From: Shinella zoogloeoides
GTDB taxonomy: Bacteria; Pseudomonadota; Alphaproteobacteria; Rhizobiales; Rhizobiaceae
Assembly (NCBI RefSeq): GCF_033705735.1
Contig: NZ_CP131133.1
Coordinates: forward strand, 62,001 to 126,000
Direction: 5' to 3'
Length of the DNA stretch: 64,000 nt
The position numbers were made by a program, and so were the translations under genes. Shown here one piece after another: positions 54,895 through 63,485 of this stretch (position 1 is the first letter of the stretch; each line of letters opens with the position of its first letter). A model generated the notes under the pieces. The model did not search any database. It was not told where the DNA came from and was given only the letters and a program-made list of their open reading frames with translations.

Positions 54895-57800
54895 GTGGCG
54901 ATCATGTTCGTCAGAGCGCAGGTGATCAGCAGAGGGGCAGGGCGCAGCATCGTCTCGGCCGCCGCCTACCGTCACCGCGCCCGGATGATGGATGAGCAGG
55001 TCGGTACCTCCTTCAGCTATAGGGGCGGCGCGACCGAGCTGAAGCACGAGGAGCTGGCGCTGCCGGATCAGGTTCCGGCCTGGCTGCGGAACGCTATCGA
55101 AGGGAAGAGCGTCGCGGGTGCGAGCGAGGCGCTGTGGAATGCCGTGGAGGCCTTCGAGGCGCGGTCGGATGCCCAGCTTGCCCGCGAGTTGATCATTGCG
55201 CTGCCGGAGGAACTGACGCGGGCGGAGAACATCGCCCTCGTGCAGGAATTCGTCCGGGACAATCTGACCTCGAAGGGCATGATCGCCGACTGGGTCTATC
55301 ACGACAAAGACGGCAATCCGCACATTCATCTGATGACGGCGCTGCGTCCGCTGACGGAGGAGGGGTTCGGTCCGAAGAAAGTGCCGGTCCTCGGCGAGGA
55401 CGGCGAGCCGCTGCGGGTCGTCACGCCGGACCGGCCGAAGGGCAAGATCGTCTACAAGCTCTGGGCCGGCGACAAGGAAACCATGAAGGCATGGAAGATC
55501 GGCTGGGCGGAAACGGCGAACCGGCATCTGGCGCTCGCCGGCCATGATATCCGTCTCGACGGGCGCTCGTACGCCGAGCAGGGCCTCGATGGCATCGCAC
55601 AGAAACATCTCGGCCCGGAGAAAGCGGCGCTCGCCCGCAAGGGCGTCGAGATGTATTTTGCGCCGGCCGATCTGGCGCGGCGGCAGGATATGGCCGACCG
55701 GCTGCTCGCCGAGCCGGAGCTTCTACTGAAGCAGCTCGGCAACGAACGGTCCACCTTCGATGAGAAGGATATCGCCAAGGCGCTGCATCGTTATGTCGAC
55801 GACCCCGAGGATTTCGCAAACATTCGCGCCCGCCTGATGGCGTCCGACGATCTTGTTCTGTTGAAGTCGCAGCAGGTGGAGCGGCAGACCGGCAAGGTGG
55901 CGGAGCCTGCCGTCTTCACCACGCGTGAGATCCTGCGCATCGAATATGATATGGCGCAGTCTGCGGAAGTCCTATCGAAGCGCACCGGTTTCGGTATCGC
56001 GGAATCGAAGGTTGAAGCAGCCGTGCGTCAGGTCGAAACGGCCGATCCGGAAAAACCGTTCAAGCTCGACCGAGAGCAGGTCGAAGCCGTCCGTCACGTC
56101 ACCGGCGATAGTGCGATTGCGGCCGTCGTCGGTCTTGGCGGCGCGGGCAAGTCCACGCTGCTTGCCGCCGCGCGCGTTGCCTGGGAGGGTGAACATCATC
56201 GCGTCTTCGGCGCTGCCTTGGCCGGCAAGGCGGCCGAAGGGCTGGAAGACAGTTCCGGCATCAAGTCGCGCACGCTCGCGTCATGGGAAATAGCCTGGGA
56301 GAACGGGCGCGATCTCCTGGAGCGCGACAATGTCTTCGTCATCGACGAGGCCGGCATGGTGTCGTCGCAGCAGATGGCGCGTGTGTTGAAGACGGTCGAG
56401 GATGCCGGCGCGAAGGCCGTTCTGGTCGGCGACGCCATGCAGCTTCAGCCAATACAGGCCGGTGCGGCTTTCCGGGCAATATCGGAACGGATCGGTTCCG
56501 CCGAGCTTGCCGGTGTCCGCCGCCAACGCGAGGGATGGGCGCGCGATGCCTCGCGTCTCTTCGCCCGCGGTAAGGTCGAGGAGGGATTGGACGCCTATGC
56601 CCAGCGAAGCCGGATCGTCGAAACCGAGCACCGCACGGAAGTCGTCGAGCGGATCGTTGCGGATTGGAGCGCCGCGCGCGACGAAGCCATCGCGCGGTCA
56701 CAGACGGAAGGTCATGGCGGCCGGCTGCGGGGCGACGAGATGCTGGTGCTCGCGCACACCAACGACGATGTGAAGCGTCTCAATAGCGAACTGCGCGGCG
56801 TGATGAACGTTGCCGGCGCGCTGACAGGCGCACGCGAGTTCCAGACCGAGCGCGGCGTGCGGGAATTCGCAGCCGGCGACCGCATCATCTTTCTCGAAAA
56901 TGCTCGCTTCCTCGAACCAAGGGCGCGCCGCCTCGGCCCGCAGTATGTGAAGAACGGCATGCTCGGAACGGTCGTTGCGACCGGGGACCTGCGTGGTGGT
57001 CCGTTGCTCTCGGTTCGCCTCGACAGCGGTCGAGACGTCGTCATCAGTGAGGACAGCTATCGCAATATCGACCATGGCTATGCGGCGACGATCCACAAGT
57101 CTCAGGGCGCCACTGTCGACCGGACCTTCGTGCTCGCCACCGGTATGATGGACCAGCATCTGACCTATGTGTCGATGACCCGCCATCGCGATCAGGCAAT
57201 GCTCTATGCGGCGCGCGAGGATTTCGAGCCGAAGCCGGAATGGGGCCGCAAGCCGCGTGCCGATCACGCCGCCGGGGTCACCGGTGAGCTTGTGGAGACG
57301 GGCGAGGCGAAGTTCCGGCCGGACGACGATGATGTGGAGGAAAGCCCCTATGCCGATGTCCGCACGGAGGACGGATCGATCCATCGGGTCTGGGGCGTGA
57401 GCCTGCCGAAGGCGCTGGCGAAGGGCGGCGTTTCGGAAGGCGACACGGTCACGCTCCGCAAGGACGGCGTCGAGACGGTAAAGGTCGACGTCACCATCAC
57501 CGATCTGGAGACGGGCGAGAAGCGAACGGAGAAACGCGAAGTTCACCGCAATGTCTGGACTGCGGAACTGAAGGAAACGGCCTTTGACCGCCAGGAGCGG
57601 ATCGAGCGAGAGAGCCATCGGCCGGAATTGTTCAGGCAGATGGTCGAACGTCTCGGCCGTTCGGGCGCGAAGACCACGACGCTCGATTTCGAAAGCGAGG
57701 CCGGCTACCAGGCGCACGCCCGCGATTTTGCCCGGCGTCGCGGTATCGACTTGGCTGCCGAGGTCGCGGCCGGAATGGAGGAGGGGGCCGGGCGGCGGCT

Positions 57801-59514
57801 GGCCTGGCTTGCGGAGAAGCGGGAACAGGTGGCGAAGCTGTGGGAGCGCGCCAGCGTGGCGCTCGGTTTCGCGATCGAACGGGAGAAGAGTGTCTCCTAT
57901 AATGAGGAGCGTTCGGAAACCGTCGCGCCACGAATTCCCGAGGATCGACCATACCTCATCCCGCCGACGACGCGATTTGCCCGTAGCATCGAGGAGGAAG
58001 CCCGCCGGGCGCAACTCGCTTCGGAACGATGGAAGGAGCGGGAGGCTATTCTTCGCCCGGTCCTGGAGAAAATCTATCGTGATCCTGAGAGCGCGTTGGC
58101 CAGGCTGAACGTGCTGGCGTCGGATGCCGGCATGGAGCCGCGCCGCCTCGCTGAAGATCTCGTGATGCGCCCGCAGCGGCTTGGCCGTCTGCAGGGATCG
58201 GAACATCTGGTCGATGGCCGCGCCGCGCGGGACAATCGGAACGCAGCGATGGCGGCCCTGTCGGATCTGCTGCCGCTCGCTCGGTCGCATGCGACGGAAT
58301 TCCGCAGACAGGCGGAACGGTTCGGCATTCGCGAGGAACAGAGGCGAGGGCATATGTCCCTGTCCATTCCCGCGCTCTCGAAACCGGCCATGGCGCGTCT
58401 CGTCGAAATCGAGGCGGTCCGCGCGCGCGGCGGACCCGACGCCTACAAGACCGCCTTCGCCTATGCCGTCGAGGACCGTTTGCTGGTCCAGGAGGTTAAG
58501 GCGGTCAATGAGGCGCTGACAGCGCGCTTCGGATGGTCCGCCTTCACGGAGAAGGCCGATGCCGTGGCCGAGCGCAACATGGTCGAGCGCATGCCGGACG
58601 ATCTTGCTTCCGACCGACGCGAGAAACTGGCGCGGCTCTTCATGGTCGTGCGTCGCTTTGCCGAGGAACAGCATCTTGCCGAAAGGAAGGACCGTTCGAA
58701 GGTGGTTGCCGGCGCCAGCGTCGAGCCGGGGAAGGAGACGAGTGCCGGGTTGCCCATGCTCGCCGCCGTGACGGAGTTCAAGACCTCGGTCGAGGACGAG
58801 GCGCGGGTGAGGGCGCCCGAGGTCGCCCACTACGGCCACAATCGCGCAGCCCTTGTCGATACGGCCGGGCGCATCTGGCGCGATCCCGCCGGCGCAGTCG
58901 ACAAGATCGAGAGCCTGATCGTCAAGGGCATTTCGGGCGAGCGGATCGCAGCGGCCGTCGCCAACGATCCCGCGGCCTATGGCGCGCTGCGCGGTTCCGA
59001 TCGCATCATGGACAGATTGCTGGCTGTCGGCCGGGAGCGGAAAGACGCGCTTCAGGCCGTGCCGGAAGCGGAGAGCCGTGTCCGGTCACTCGGCGCATCC
59101 TATGCCACCGCATTCGCCAACGCGACCCAGGCAATCACCGAGGAACGCCAACGGATGGGCGTCGCCATTCCCGGCCTGTCGCCGGCGGCAGACGAGGCGT
59201 TGCGCGCGTTGGCAGCGGCCATGAAAAAGAAGGACGCCAAGCTCAATGTCGCAGCCGGGTCGCTCGATCCCCGTATCTGGGAGGAATTTGCCGGCGTCAG
59301 CCGATCGCTCGATCTGCGGTTCGGCCGCGACGCGATACTGCGCGGTGAGAAGGACGTGGTCAACCGGGTGTCGCCGGGACAGCGCCGGCCATTCGAGGCG
59401 ATGCAGGAACGCCTGAAGATATTGCAGGAGACCGTCCGCATGGGCAGCAGTCAGAGAATCGTAGCGGAACGCCAGCGCCGGGCGATCGACCGCGGCCGGG
59501 GCGTCATCCGGTGA
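54895..59514 (+). CDS. traA: TraA, relaxase-helicase (MobQ class)
   Basis: A 1539-aa bifunctional protein that nicks oriT and unwinds the transferred strand. The relaxase domain begins AIMFVRAQVISRGAGRSIVS with the likely catalytic Tyr25 in AAAYRHR and the metal-binding histidines in GNPHIHLMT (143-145). The RecD/TraI-like helicase has Walker A GLGGAGKST near 411-419, FVIDEAGMVSSQQM near 483 and a later HGYAATIHKSQGATVDRTFV. A long helical C-terminus follows. The GTG at 54895 (GGAG upstream) gives the expected MAIMFVRAQ start. Usual length for rhizobial TraA is 1100-1550 aa. Confidence 0.96.
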   Translation: MAIMFVRAQVISRGAGRSIVSAAAYRHRARMMDEQVGTSFSYRGGATELKHEELALPDQVPAWLRNAIEGKSVAGASEALWNAVEAFEARSDAQLARELIIALPEELTRAENIALVQEFVRDNLTSKGMIADWVYHDKDGNPHIHLMTALRPLTEEGFGPKKVPVLGEDGEPLRVVTPDRPKGKIVYKLWAGDKETMKAWKIGWAETANRHLALAGHDIRLDGRSYAEQGLDGIAQKHLGPEKAALARKGVEMYFAPADLARRQDMADRLLAEPELLLKQLGNERSTFDEKDIAKALHRYVDDPEDFANIRARLMASDDLVLLKSQQVERQTGKVAEPAVFTTREILRIEYDMAQSAEVLSKRTGFGIAESKVEAAVRQVETADPEKPFKLDREQVEAVRHVTGDSAIAAVVGLGGAGKSTLLAAARVAWEGEHHRVFGAALAGKAAEGLEDSSGIKSRTLASWEIAWENGRDLLERDNVFVIDEAGMVSSQQMARVLKTVEDAGAKAVLVGDAMQLQPIQAGAAFRAISERIGSAELAGVRRQREGWARDASRLFARGKVEEGLDAYAQRSRIVETEHRTEVVERIVADWSAARDEAIARSQTEGHGGRLRGDEMLVLAHTNDDVKRLNSELRGVMNVAGALTGAREFQTERGVREFAAGDRIIFLENARFLEPRARRLGPQYVKNGMLGTVVATGDLRGGPLLSVRLDSGRDVVISEDSYRNIDHGYAATIHKSQGATVDRTFVLATGMMDQHLTYVSMTRHRDQAMLYAAREDFEPKPEWGRKPRADHAAGVTGELVETGEAKFRPDDDDVEESPYADVRTEDGSIHRVWGVSLPKALAKGGVSEGDTVTLRKDGVETVKVDVTITDLETGEKRTEKREVHRNVWTAELKETAFDRQERIERESHRPELFRQMVERLGRSGAKTTTLDFESEAGYQAHARDFARRRGIDLAAEVAAGMEEGAGRRLAWLAEKREQVAKLWERASVALGFAIEREKSVSYNEERSETVAPRIPEDRPYLIPPTTRFARSIEEEARRAQLASERWKEREAILRPVLEKIYRDPESALARLNVLASDAGMEPRRLAEDLVMRPQRLGRLQGSEHLVDGRAARDNRNAAMAALSDLLPLARSHATEFRRQAERFGIREEQRRGHMSLSIPALSKPAMARLVEIEAVRARGGPDAYKTAFAYAVEDRLLVQEVKAVNEALTARFGWSAFTEKADAVAERNMVERMPDDLASDRREKLARLFMVVRRFAEEQHLAERKDRSKVVAGASVEPGKETSAGLPMLAAVTEFKTSVEDEARVRAPEVAHYGHNRAALVDTAGRIWRDPAGAVDKIESLIVKGISGERIAAAVANDPAAYGALRGSDRIMDRLLAVGRERKDALQAVPEAESRVRSLGASYATAFANATQAITEERQRMGVAIPGLSPAADEALRALAAAMKKKDAKLNVAAGSLDPRIWEEFAGVSRSLDLRFGRDAILRGEKDVVNRVSPGQRRPFEAMQERLKILQETVRMGSSQRIVAERQRRAIDRGRGVIR

Positions 59515-59545
59515 GAGTTTCGACAATAGAGACAAGGAGAAGACC

Positions 59546-59815
59546 ATGACGGAACAGGAAGCCCCCTACGACGCGATCGTCCGTGCCGAGATCGCCATCG
59601 AGATCCTCAACCAGGCGCGGGCCATCGTTACGGCGCGCGTCTATGAGCTCGAAGCCACCGATCCCGATGCCGCCGAAGCGCTTCGGTCTCGGCGCCGTGA
59701 CCTGATCGCCCTGCAGCAGAGCATTACCGTCGCCGATCGCGAGTCTGTCGAGAGCGTCATTGCGCTCTGGGGGCCACGTGTGAAGGACGACGCCCGGTTC
59801 TGGGCGGAGCTCTGA
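59546..59815 (+). CDS. Small helical protein between traA and the zeta-toxin gene
   Basis: An 89-aa acidic, helical protein with CAAGGAGAAGACC before the ATG. The sequence (RAEIAIEILNQARAIVTARV, then ALRSRRRDLIALQQSITVAD) predicts a helical hairpin. It ends 2 bp before the zeta-toxin-domain gene, a spacing typical of antitoxin-toxin pairs, so a zeta-neutralising role is possible although it is not an obvious epsilon homologue. Located between traA and the large gene in one transcript. Confidence 0.7.
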   Translation: MTEQEAPYDAIVRAEIAIEILNQARAIVTARVYELEATDPDAAEALRSRRRDLIALQQSITVADRESVESVIALWGPRVKDDARFWAEL

Positions 59816-59817
59816 TC

Positions 59818-62289
59818 ATGGCGGACGATCAGGCATCCGGCCCGCTCTCGCCGGAGAGGAACGAGAGCATTTTCCGCAAGGACATCCTTCCCGACTATCT
59901 GCCGGAGACGATGAAGCCGGCGGGGCGGCCGCGGATGATCTTGCTCGGCGGCCAGCCGGGGGCCGGCAAGACGGCCGTTCTGGTCGTAAGCCATGCGGAG
60001 CTCGATCAAGCGGGGCCGACGATCCGCATCGTCGGTGACGATCTCCGATCCTATCATCCGCAATTCCTTGCATTCCAGAAGCAGGATGCGGAAACCGCGT
60101 CGCAGTTTACCCAAGCCGATGCCGGGCGCTGGACGGAAAAGCTGCTGGCGGCCGCCGTGGAGCGGAAGGTCAATATCGTGTTCGAGACGACGATGCGCAC
60201 GCCGGAGAATGTCGCCCGCGTCATCGGCATGGCGCGCGCCGGTGGCTACGACATCGAGGCGCGAGCGGTCGCCGTCAATCCACGGCTAAGCTGGCAGGGC
60301 AACCACCATCGCTTTGAGGAGATGCTGCATGCTGGTGACGCGGCGCGCATTCCGCCGCAGCACGTTCACGATGCCGCTGTCACCGGATTGCGCATCAGCC
60401 TCGAGAAGGTAGAGACGGAAAACCTCGTCGACCGTGTCCAGCTTCGAACGCGGGGCGGAACGATCCTCTATGACAATGAACGAGGCTCGGCCGGTTGGTC
60501 GCTTCCTCCCGAGGCGCGGACCGCCCTTGAACGGGAGCAAACGCGGCCGATGACGCGCGGCGAGCTGCAGCGGTTCTCCGATGATTGGAGCCACGTTCTC
60601 GCCCGCATGGAGGAGCGGCGGGCGCCTGAGGACCGGATTGCAGCCGTCAGGACGAGGGCCCTTGAGGACGTGAACCATTTGCTTGCGCAGCGGCGAGAGG
60701 CAGATGGCGACGATGGATCTCGACGTGGGCGATCGATCTTCCAGACACGCGCTGATGGGCTTGGCATGTTCGTCGAACTCTACGACAATGCGCTGCGCGA
60801 TGCCGAGCGCCGCCCGATCGGCAACATCGATGCCCATGCTGTCGGGCGGCTCGCGCAAAGCTTCACGGCATTGAAACTCGTCGAGGCCGCCCGCGACCTT
60901 GGCCTCTTGCCCGCCGACGGCACGATCGTCGCGACACGCGCCATGGTCCAGGACAAGCGCGGCGCCCGAGAGTTTCCCGCCGCCCACCGCCTGCCGGCCG
61001 ACCTCGCGGTCGAAACGCCGAATGGGGAGCGCCGGCGGCTGGCGGAGCACTTCGATGTCCAGCTCAACCAGGTCGCCATCGACCGCGAGGTGTTCGGTCG
61101 GACGGATCGACTGTCCCGTATGGCGAATATCGTCGATTCTTGGCTGGAGACTGCCGGCCTGCGCAAAACGCTGGCTCGGGCGGCAAATGACGTCGCATCC
61201 GGACGCATGTCCGCGAGCGCTGCCATGTCGGATATCGTGGAGCCCGGCTACGCGGCGGCCGTCGCCCGCACCCGCCAGCGCCTGGAACGGAACATGGCGC
61301 TTGCCGAGCGCACCGCAATCGCCACCTCGATCGTCGACCAGCGCGGCGAACCGTTTCGCGCGATGCTGGATGACTTGCGCCTGCGAACCGGCGATCTCGA
61401 TAACCGGGCGCGGGCAAAGGCCATGATGGACGAAATCCTGGCGGAGACCGCGCGGCACGAGCGGCTTGACGCCGAGCGGCGGCGCGCGGCCGAGGAATTT
61501 GCGCGCGGCATTGCCGATAACGAGCGCAGTCTGGGTGCAAGGTGGGATGTAGATCAAAGCACCAGACGCTCCAACGTCCTCGTGCCGGGGCGGGATCTCC
61601 CCGACCTGACCGAGAATGAAATTGCCGACAGGCTGCACGGTTCCGCACGTCTCGCCGACAAGCGCGCCGAGATCGAAAACCTGTCACGTCTCGTCTTCGG
61701 CAATAGCCAGGCGGTGGCATCGTCGGTGGCGAGCATCCGCGATGCTCGCACCGGAACAGCGGCCGGCGACGATGTCCGCGAGGGGCGTCTGGGGGAAATG
61801 GCCGGGGAGAGGAAAGGCTGGTTGCGCGGCCCAAGTCCCGAGCGGCAGGCAGCCGAAGCCCATGCGCCGCAGCTTGCGGCGGCACTCGCGGATTACGGAC
61901 ATGCGGTGGATTTCGAGCGGCACCAGATTATGACCCAGCATCGTGAAGCGCAGGCGCGGCAGCGGGTCGAAATTCCGGCGCCGTCGCCAAAGCTCACGGA
62001 AGTCTTGAGGAGCGATGGTCACGATCAGGTCCGTCGCCTGAACAGCGAGCCGTCCCTTCGTCGCGAGCTGGAGACGCTGACGCTTGCGATCAGCAGACGT
62101 CTATCGCCGGCTGACAAGGCAGATCTGAAAGAGGGCAATGTCGCTCGGCTCGCCTCTTCGCTCGGCGCGACGCGCGACCAGGCCGCAACGCTGAGGCAGG
62201 TCCATGACCAGACGCGGGCCGTGCAGGACAGAAACCTACGCCAGAACCGCGATCTCTCTCGTGGAAACCAGATCGGATTCCGCCGTTGA
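59818..62289 (+). CDS. Zeta-toxin-domain protein (large, tra-associated)
   Basis: An 823-aa protein. Residues about 15-215 are a zeta-toxin kinase domain: ILLGGQPGAGKTAVL with Walker A at 44-52, IRIVGDDLRSYHPQF with the substrate aspartates and NIVFETTMRTPENV. Zeta toxins phosphorylate UDP-N-acetylglucosamine. The remaining 600 residues are helical and charged, resembling the C-terminal part of TraA, as in rhizobial tra operons where such proteins follow traA. It may act in transfer or maintenance rather than as a simple toxin. A strong terminator follows. Confidence 0.85.
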   Translation: MADDQASGPLSPERNESIFRKDILPDYLPETMKPAGRPRMILLGGQPGAGKTAVLVVSHAELDQAGPTIRIVGDDLRSYHPQFLAFQKQDAETASQFTQADAGRWTEKLLAAAVERKVNIVFETTMRTPENVARVIGMARAGGYDIEARAVAVNPRLSWQGNHHRFEEMLHAGDAARIPPQHVHDAAVTGLRISLEKVETENLVDRVQLRTRGGTILYDNERGSAGWSLPPEARTALEREQTRPMTRGELQRFSDDWSHVLARMEERRAPEDRIAAVRTRALEDVNHLLAQRREADGDDGSRRGRSIFQTRADGLGMFVELYDNALRDAERRPIGNIDAHAVGRLAQSFTALKLVEAARDLGLLPADGTIVATRAMVQDKRGAREFPAAHRLPADLAVETPNGERRRLAEHFDVQLNQVAIDREVFGRTDRLSRMANIVDSWLETAGLRKTLARAANDVASGRMSASAAMSDIVEPGYAAAVARTRQRLERNMALAERTAIATSIVDQRGEPFRAMLDDLRLRTGDLDNRARAKAMMDEILAETARHERLDAERRRAAEEFARGIADNERSLGARWDVDQSTRRSNVLVPGRDLPDLTENEIADRLHGSARLADKRAEIENLSRLVFGNSQAVASSVASIRDARTGTAAGDDVREGRLGEMAGERKGWLRGPSPERQAAEAHAPQLAAALADYGHAVDFERHQIMTQHREAQARQRVEIPAPSPKLTEVLRSDGHDQVRRLNSEPSLRRELETLTLAISRRLSPADKADLKEGNVARLASSLGATRDQAATLRQVHDQTRAVQDRNLRQNRDLSRGNQIGFRR

Positions 62290-62293
62290 GAAT

Positions 62294-62324
62294 AAGATCG
62301 GCAGGCTCAAGGCCTGCCGATCTT
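62294..62324. terminator. Strong bidirectional terminator
   Basis: A perfect 13-bp stem, AAGATCGGCAGGC (62294-62306) and GCCTGCCGATCTT (62312-62324), with a TCAAG loop. It sits between the convergent zeta-domain gene and the small gene at 62343, and the flanking A and T runs let it work in both directions. Confidence 0.92.
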
Positions 62325-62342
62325 GCTCCGGTCTCGATTGTC

Positions 62343-62672
62343 TTATGGGACGGTGCCATCGGTTTTGAAAGGCTCGCGACCGGCTGGTTGCCATTCGACC
62401 GACTTGGCCTGGACAGTCGCCACTGTGGAAAGCTGACCCTGCAGCAGCGTTCGAACGCCGCAGAAGACGACCAGGTTCTGGCCTTCGACCCGGATCTGGA
62501 GGCCGGTATCGGCCGGCCGAAGGATTGCGCGGGCGTCCTCGAAGGTGAGGAGCTTGTCGGCGCCGACGGCATCCATCGACAGGCAATAGCCGTAGCATTT
62601 CGTGCAAAGCTGTTCGGCGACGCATCGTGCATGCGCAACCGGCACGAATGCTTCGGCGATATGTTTGTACAT
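62343..62672 (-). CDS. Small protein downstream of the AHL synthase (DUF2218-like)
   Basis: A 109-aa protein from ATG 62672 with TGGAG 8 nt upstream; the frame extends back to an ATG at 62756 overlapping the synthase gene. The sequence (AFVPVAHARCVAEQLCTKCY, then TGLQIRVEGQNLVVFCGVRT) resembles DUF2218 in having an R-x-x-x-Q-L-C block and a central hydrophobic strand pair. In Rhizobium leguminosarum a small regulator, cinS, lies just after cinI; this gene occupies that place. Equivalence with CinS is only positional. Confidence 0.65.
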   Translation of the reverse strand: MYKHIAEAFVPVAHARCVAEQLCTKCYGYCLSMDAVGADKLLTFEDARAILRPADTGLQIRVEGQNLVVFCGVRTLLQGQLSTVATVQAKSVEWQPAGREPFKTDGTVP

Positions 62673-62740
62673 GTCAGCAACTCCAGGATTGCGAAACATT
62701 CCAGCCGAGCGGAGCGTGTCCTCGGCCGGAGGAGTGCGAA

Positions 62741-63397
62741 TTATGCGGATATCCATGTCTGCTCGGGGATCGCCCGCACCGGAAAGGCCGGTCGGCGGTA
62801 AAGCCGGTCGCTGACCTTGAGCTTCTCCCGCATGGCAACGAGCACACGGTCTGAAACCTCGAATGCGCCGCAGCAGACCGGGAAGCGACCGTACCCATCG
62901 GATCGGCCGAGCTCATCGAGTTCTGCGCCGGCCTTTTGATAGACGCGCTTCATATGCGGTTCGTAGTTCGAGATCATCGTGTGGATGCCGCTGTCGAGTG
63001 CGACCTCGCAGAGCGCAAGGAGCAAAAGGCAAAACGCGCGATCGGGCCGAATTTCCGGTGCAATCGCGTCCTCGTCGATGCACATCCTCGTGCCTTCCCA
63101 GATGCCCGGTGCGACCAGATCGCAGGCGTCAGGAAACGTATCCCTGAACACGTCATAAAGCAGGGTCGGGCCTGTCGTCGGCATGAGACGGACAACGCCG
63201 AAGAGCCGTTCCTTTTCTTCGTCGCACCACAGCAGATAGGCCGGATTTAGGCTGTCGTAATGGTCCCGTTCGCGCGGGCCGGACACGGCAACCTCCCAGC
63301 CGAGCTTATCAGCAAAGACCTTCTTTCTCAGCCTGAACGACTGGTCGAGCAGGTCGCGATGCTTATGGTACTCGTGGCCCTGGACAAGGATATACAT
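62741..63397 (-). CDS. cinI: N-acyl-homoserine-lactone synthase, CinI-like
   Basis: A 218-aa LuxI-family enzyme making an AHL signal from S-adenosylmethionine and an acyl carrier. Conserved residues are visible: FRLRKKVFADKLGWEV, ERDHYDSLNPAYLLW, VVRLMPTTGPTLL, and WEGTRMCID. The whole pattern, including YEPHMKRVYQKAGAELDELG and FPVCCGAFEVSDRVL, resembles rhizobial CinI rather than Ti-plasmid TraI. The ATG at 63397 has GGAGG 6 nt upstream and is preferred to 63409. It lies downstream of luxR on the same strand with a lux-type dyad before it. Confidence 0.88.
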   Translation of the reverse strand: MYILVQGHEYHKHRDLLDQSFRLRKKVFADKLGWEVAVSGPRERDHYDSLNPAYLLWCDEEKERLFGVVRLMPTTGPTLLYDVFRDTFPDACDLVAPGIWEGTRMCIDEDAIAPEIRPDRAFCLLLLALCEVALDSGIHTMISNYEPHMKRVYQKAGAELDELGRSDGYGRFPVCCGAFEVSDRVLVAMREKLKVSDRLYRRPAFPVRAIPEQTWISA

Positions 63398-63465
63398 GTT
63401 CGCCTCCATAGGTTGATAGAGGCGATCATGCAGATAGCAGGGCGTGCGATATATTCCCCAAGTGG

Positions 63466-63485
63466 ATACCCCTAGCTGGGGGTAT
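63466..63485. promoter_or_regulatory. 20-bp lux-type box overlapping the luxR stop codon
   Basis: ATACCCCTAGCTGGGGGTAT is a 20-bp dyad with nine of ten base pairs matching, the length of LuxR-family binding sites. It covers the last codons and TAG of luxR and lies about 69 bp upstream of the synthase start, a suitable position for activating cinI and giving positive feedback. Confidence 0.72.

Noticed and set aside
56698..58839. 713-aa minus-strand frame
   Set aside because: Antisense to traA, whose relaxase and helicase motifs are intact across the same span.
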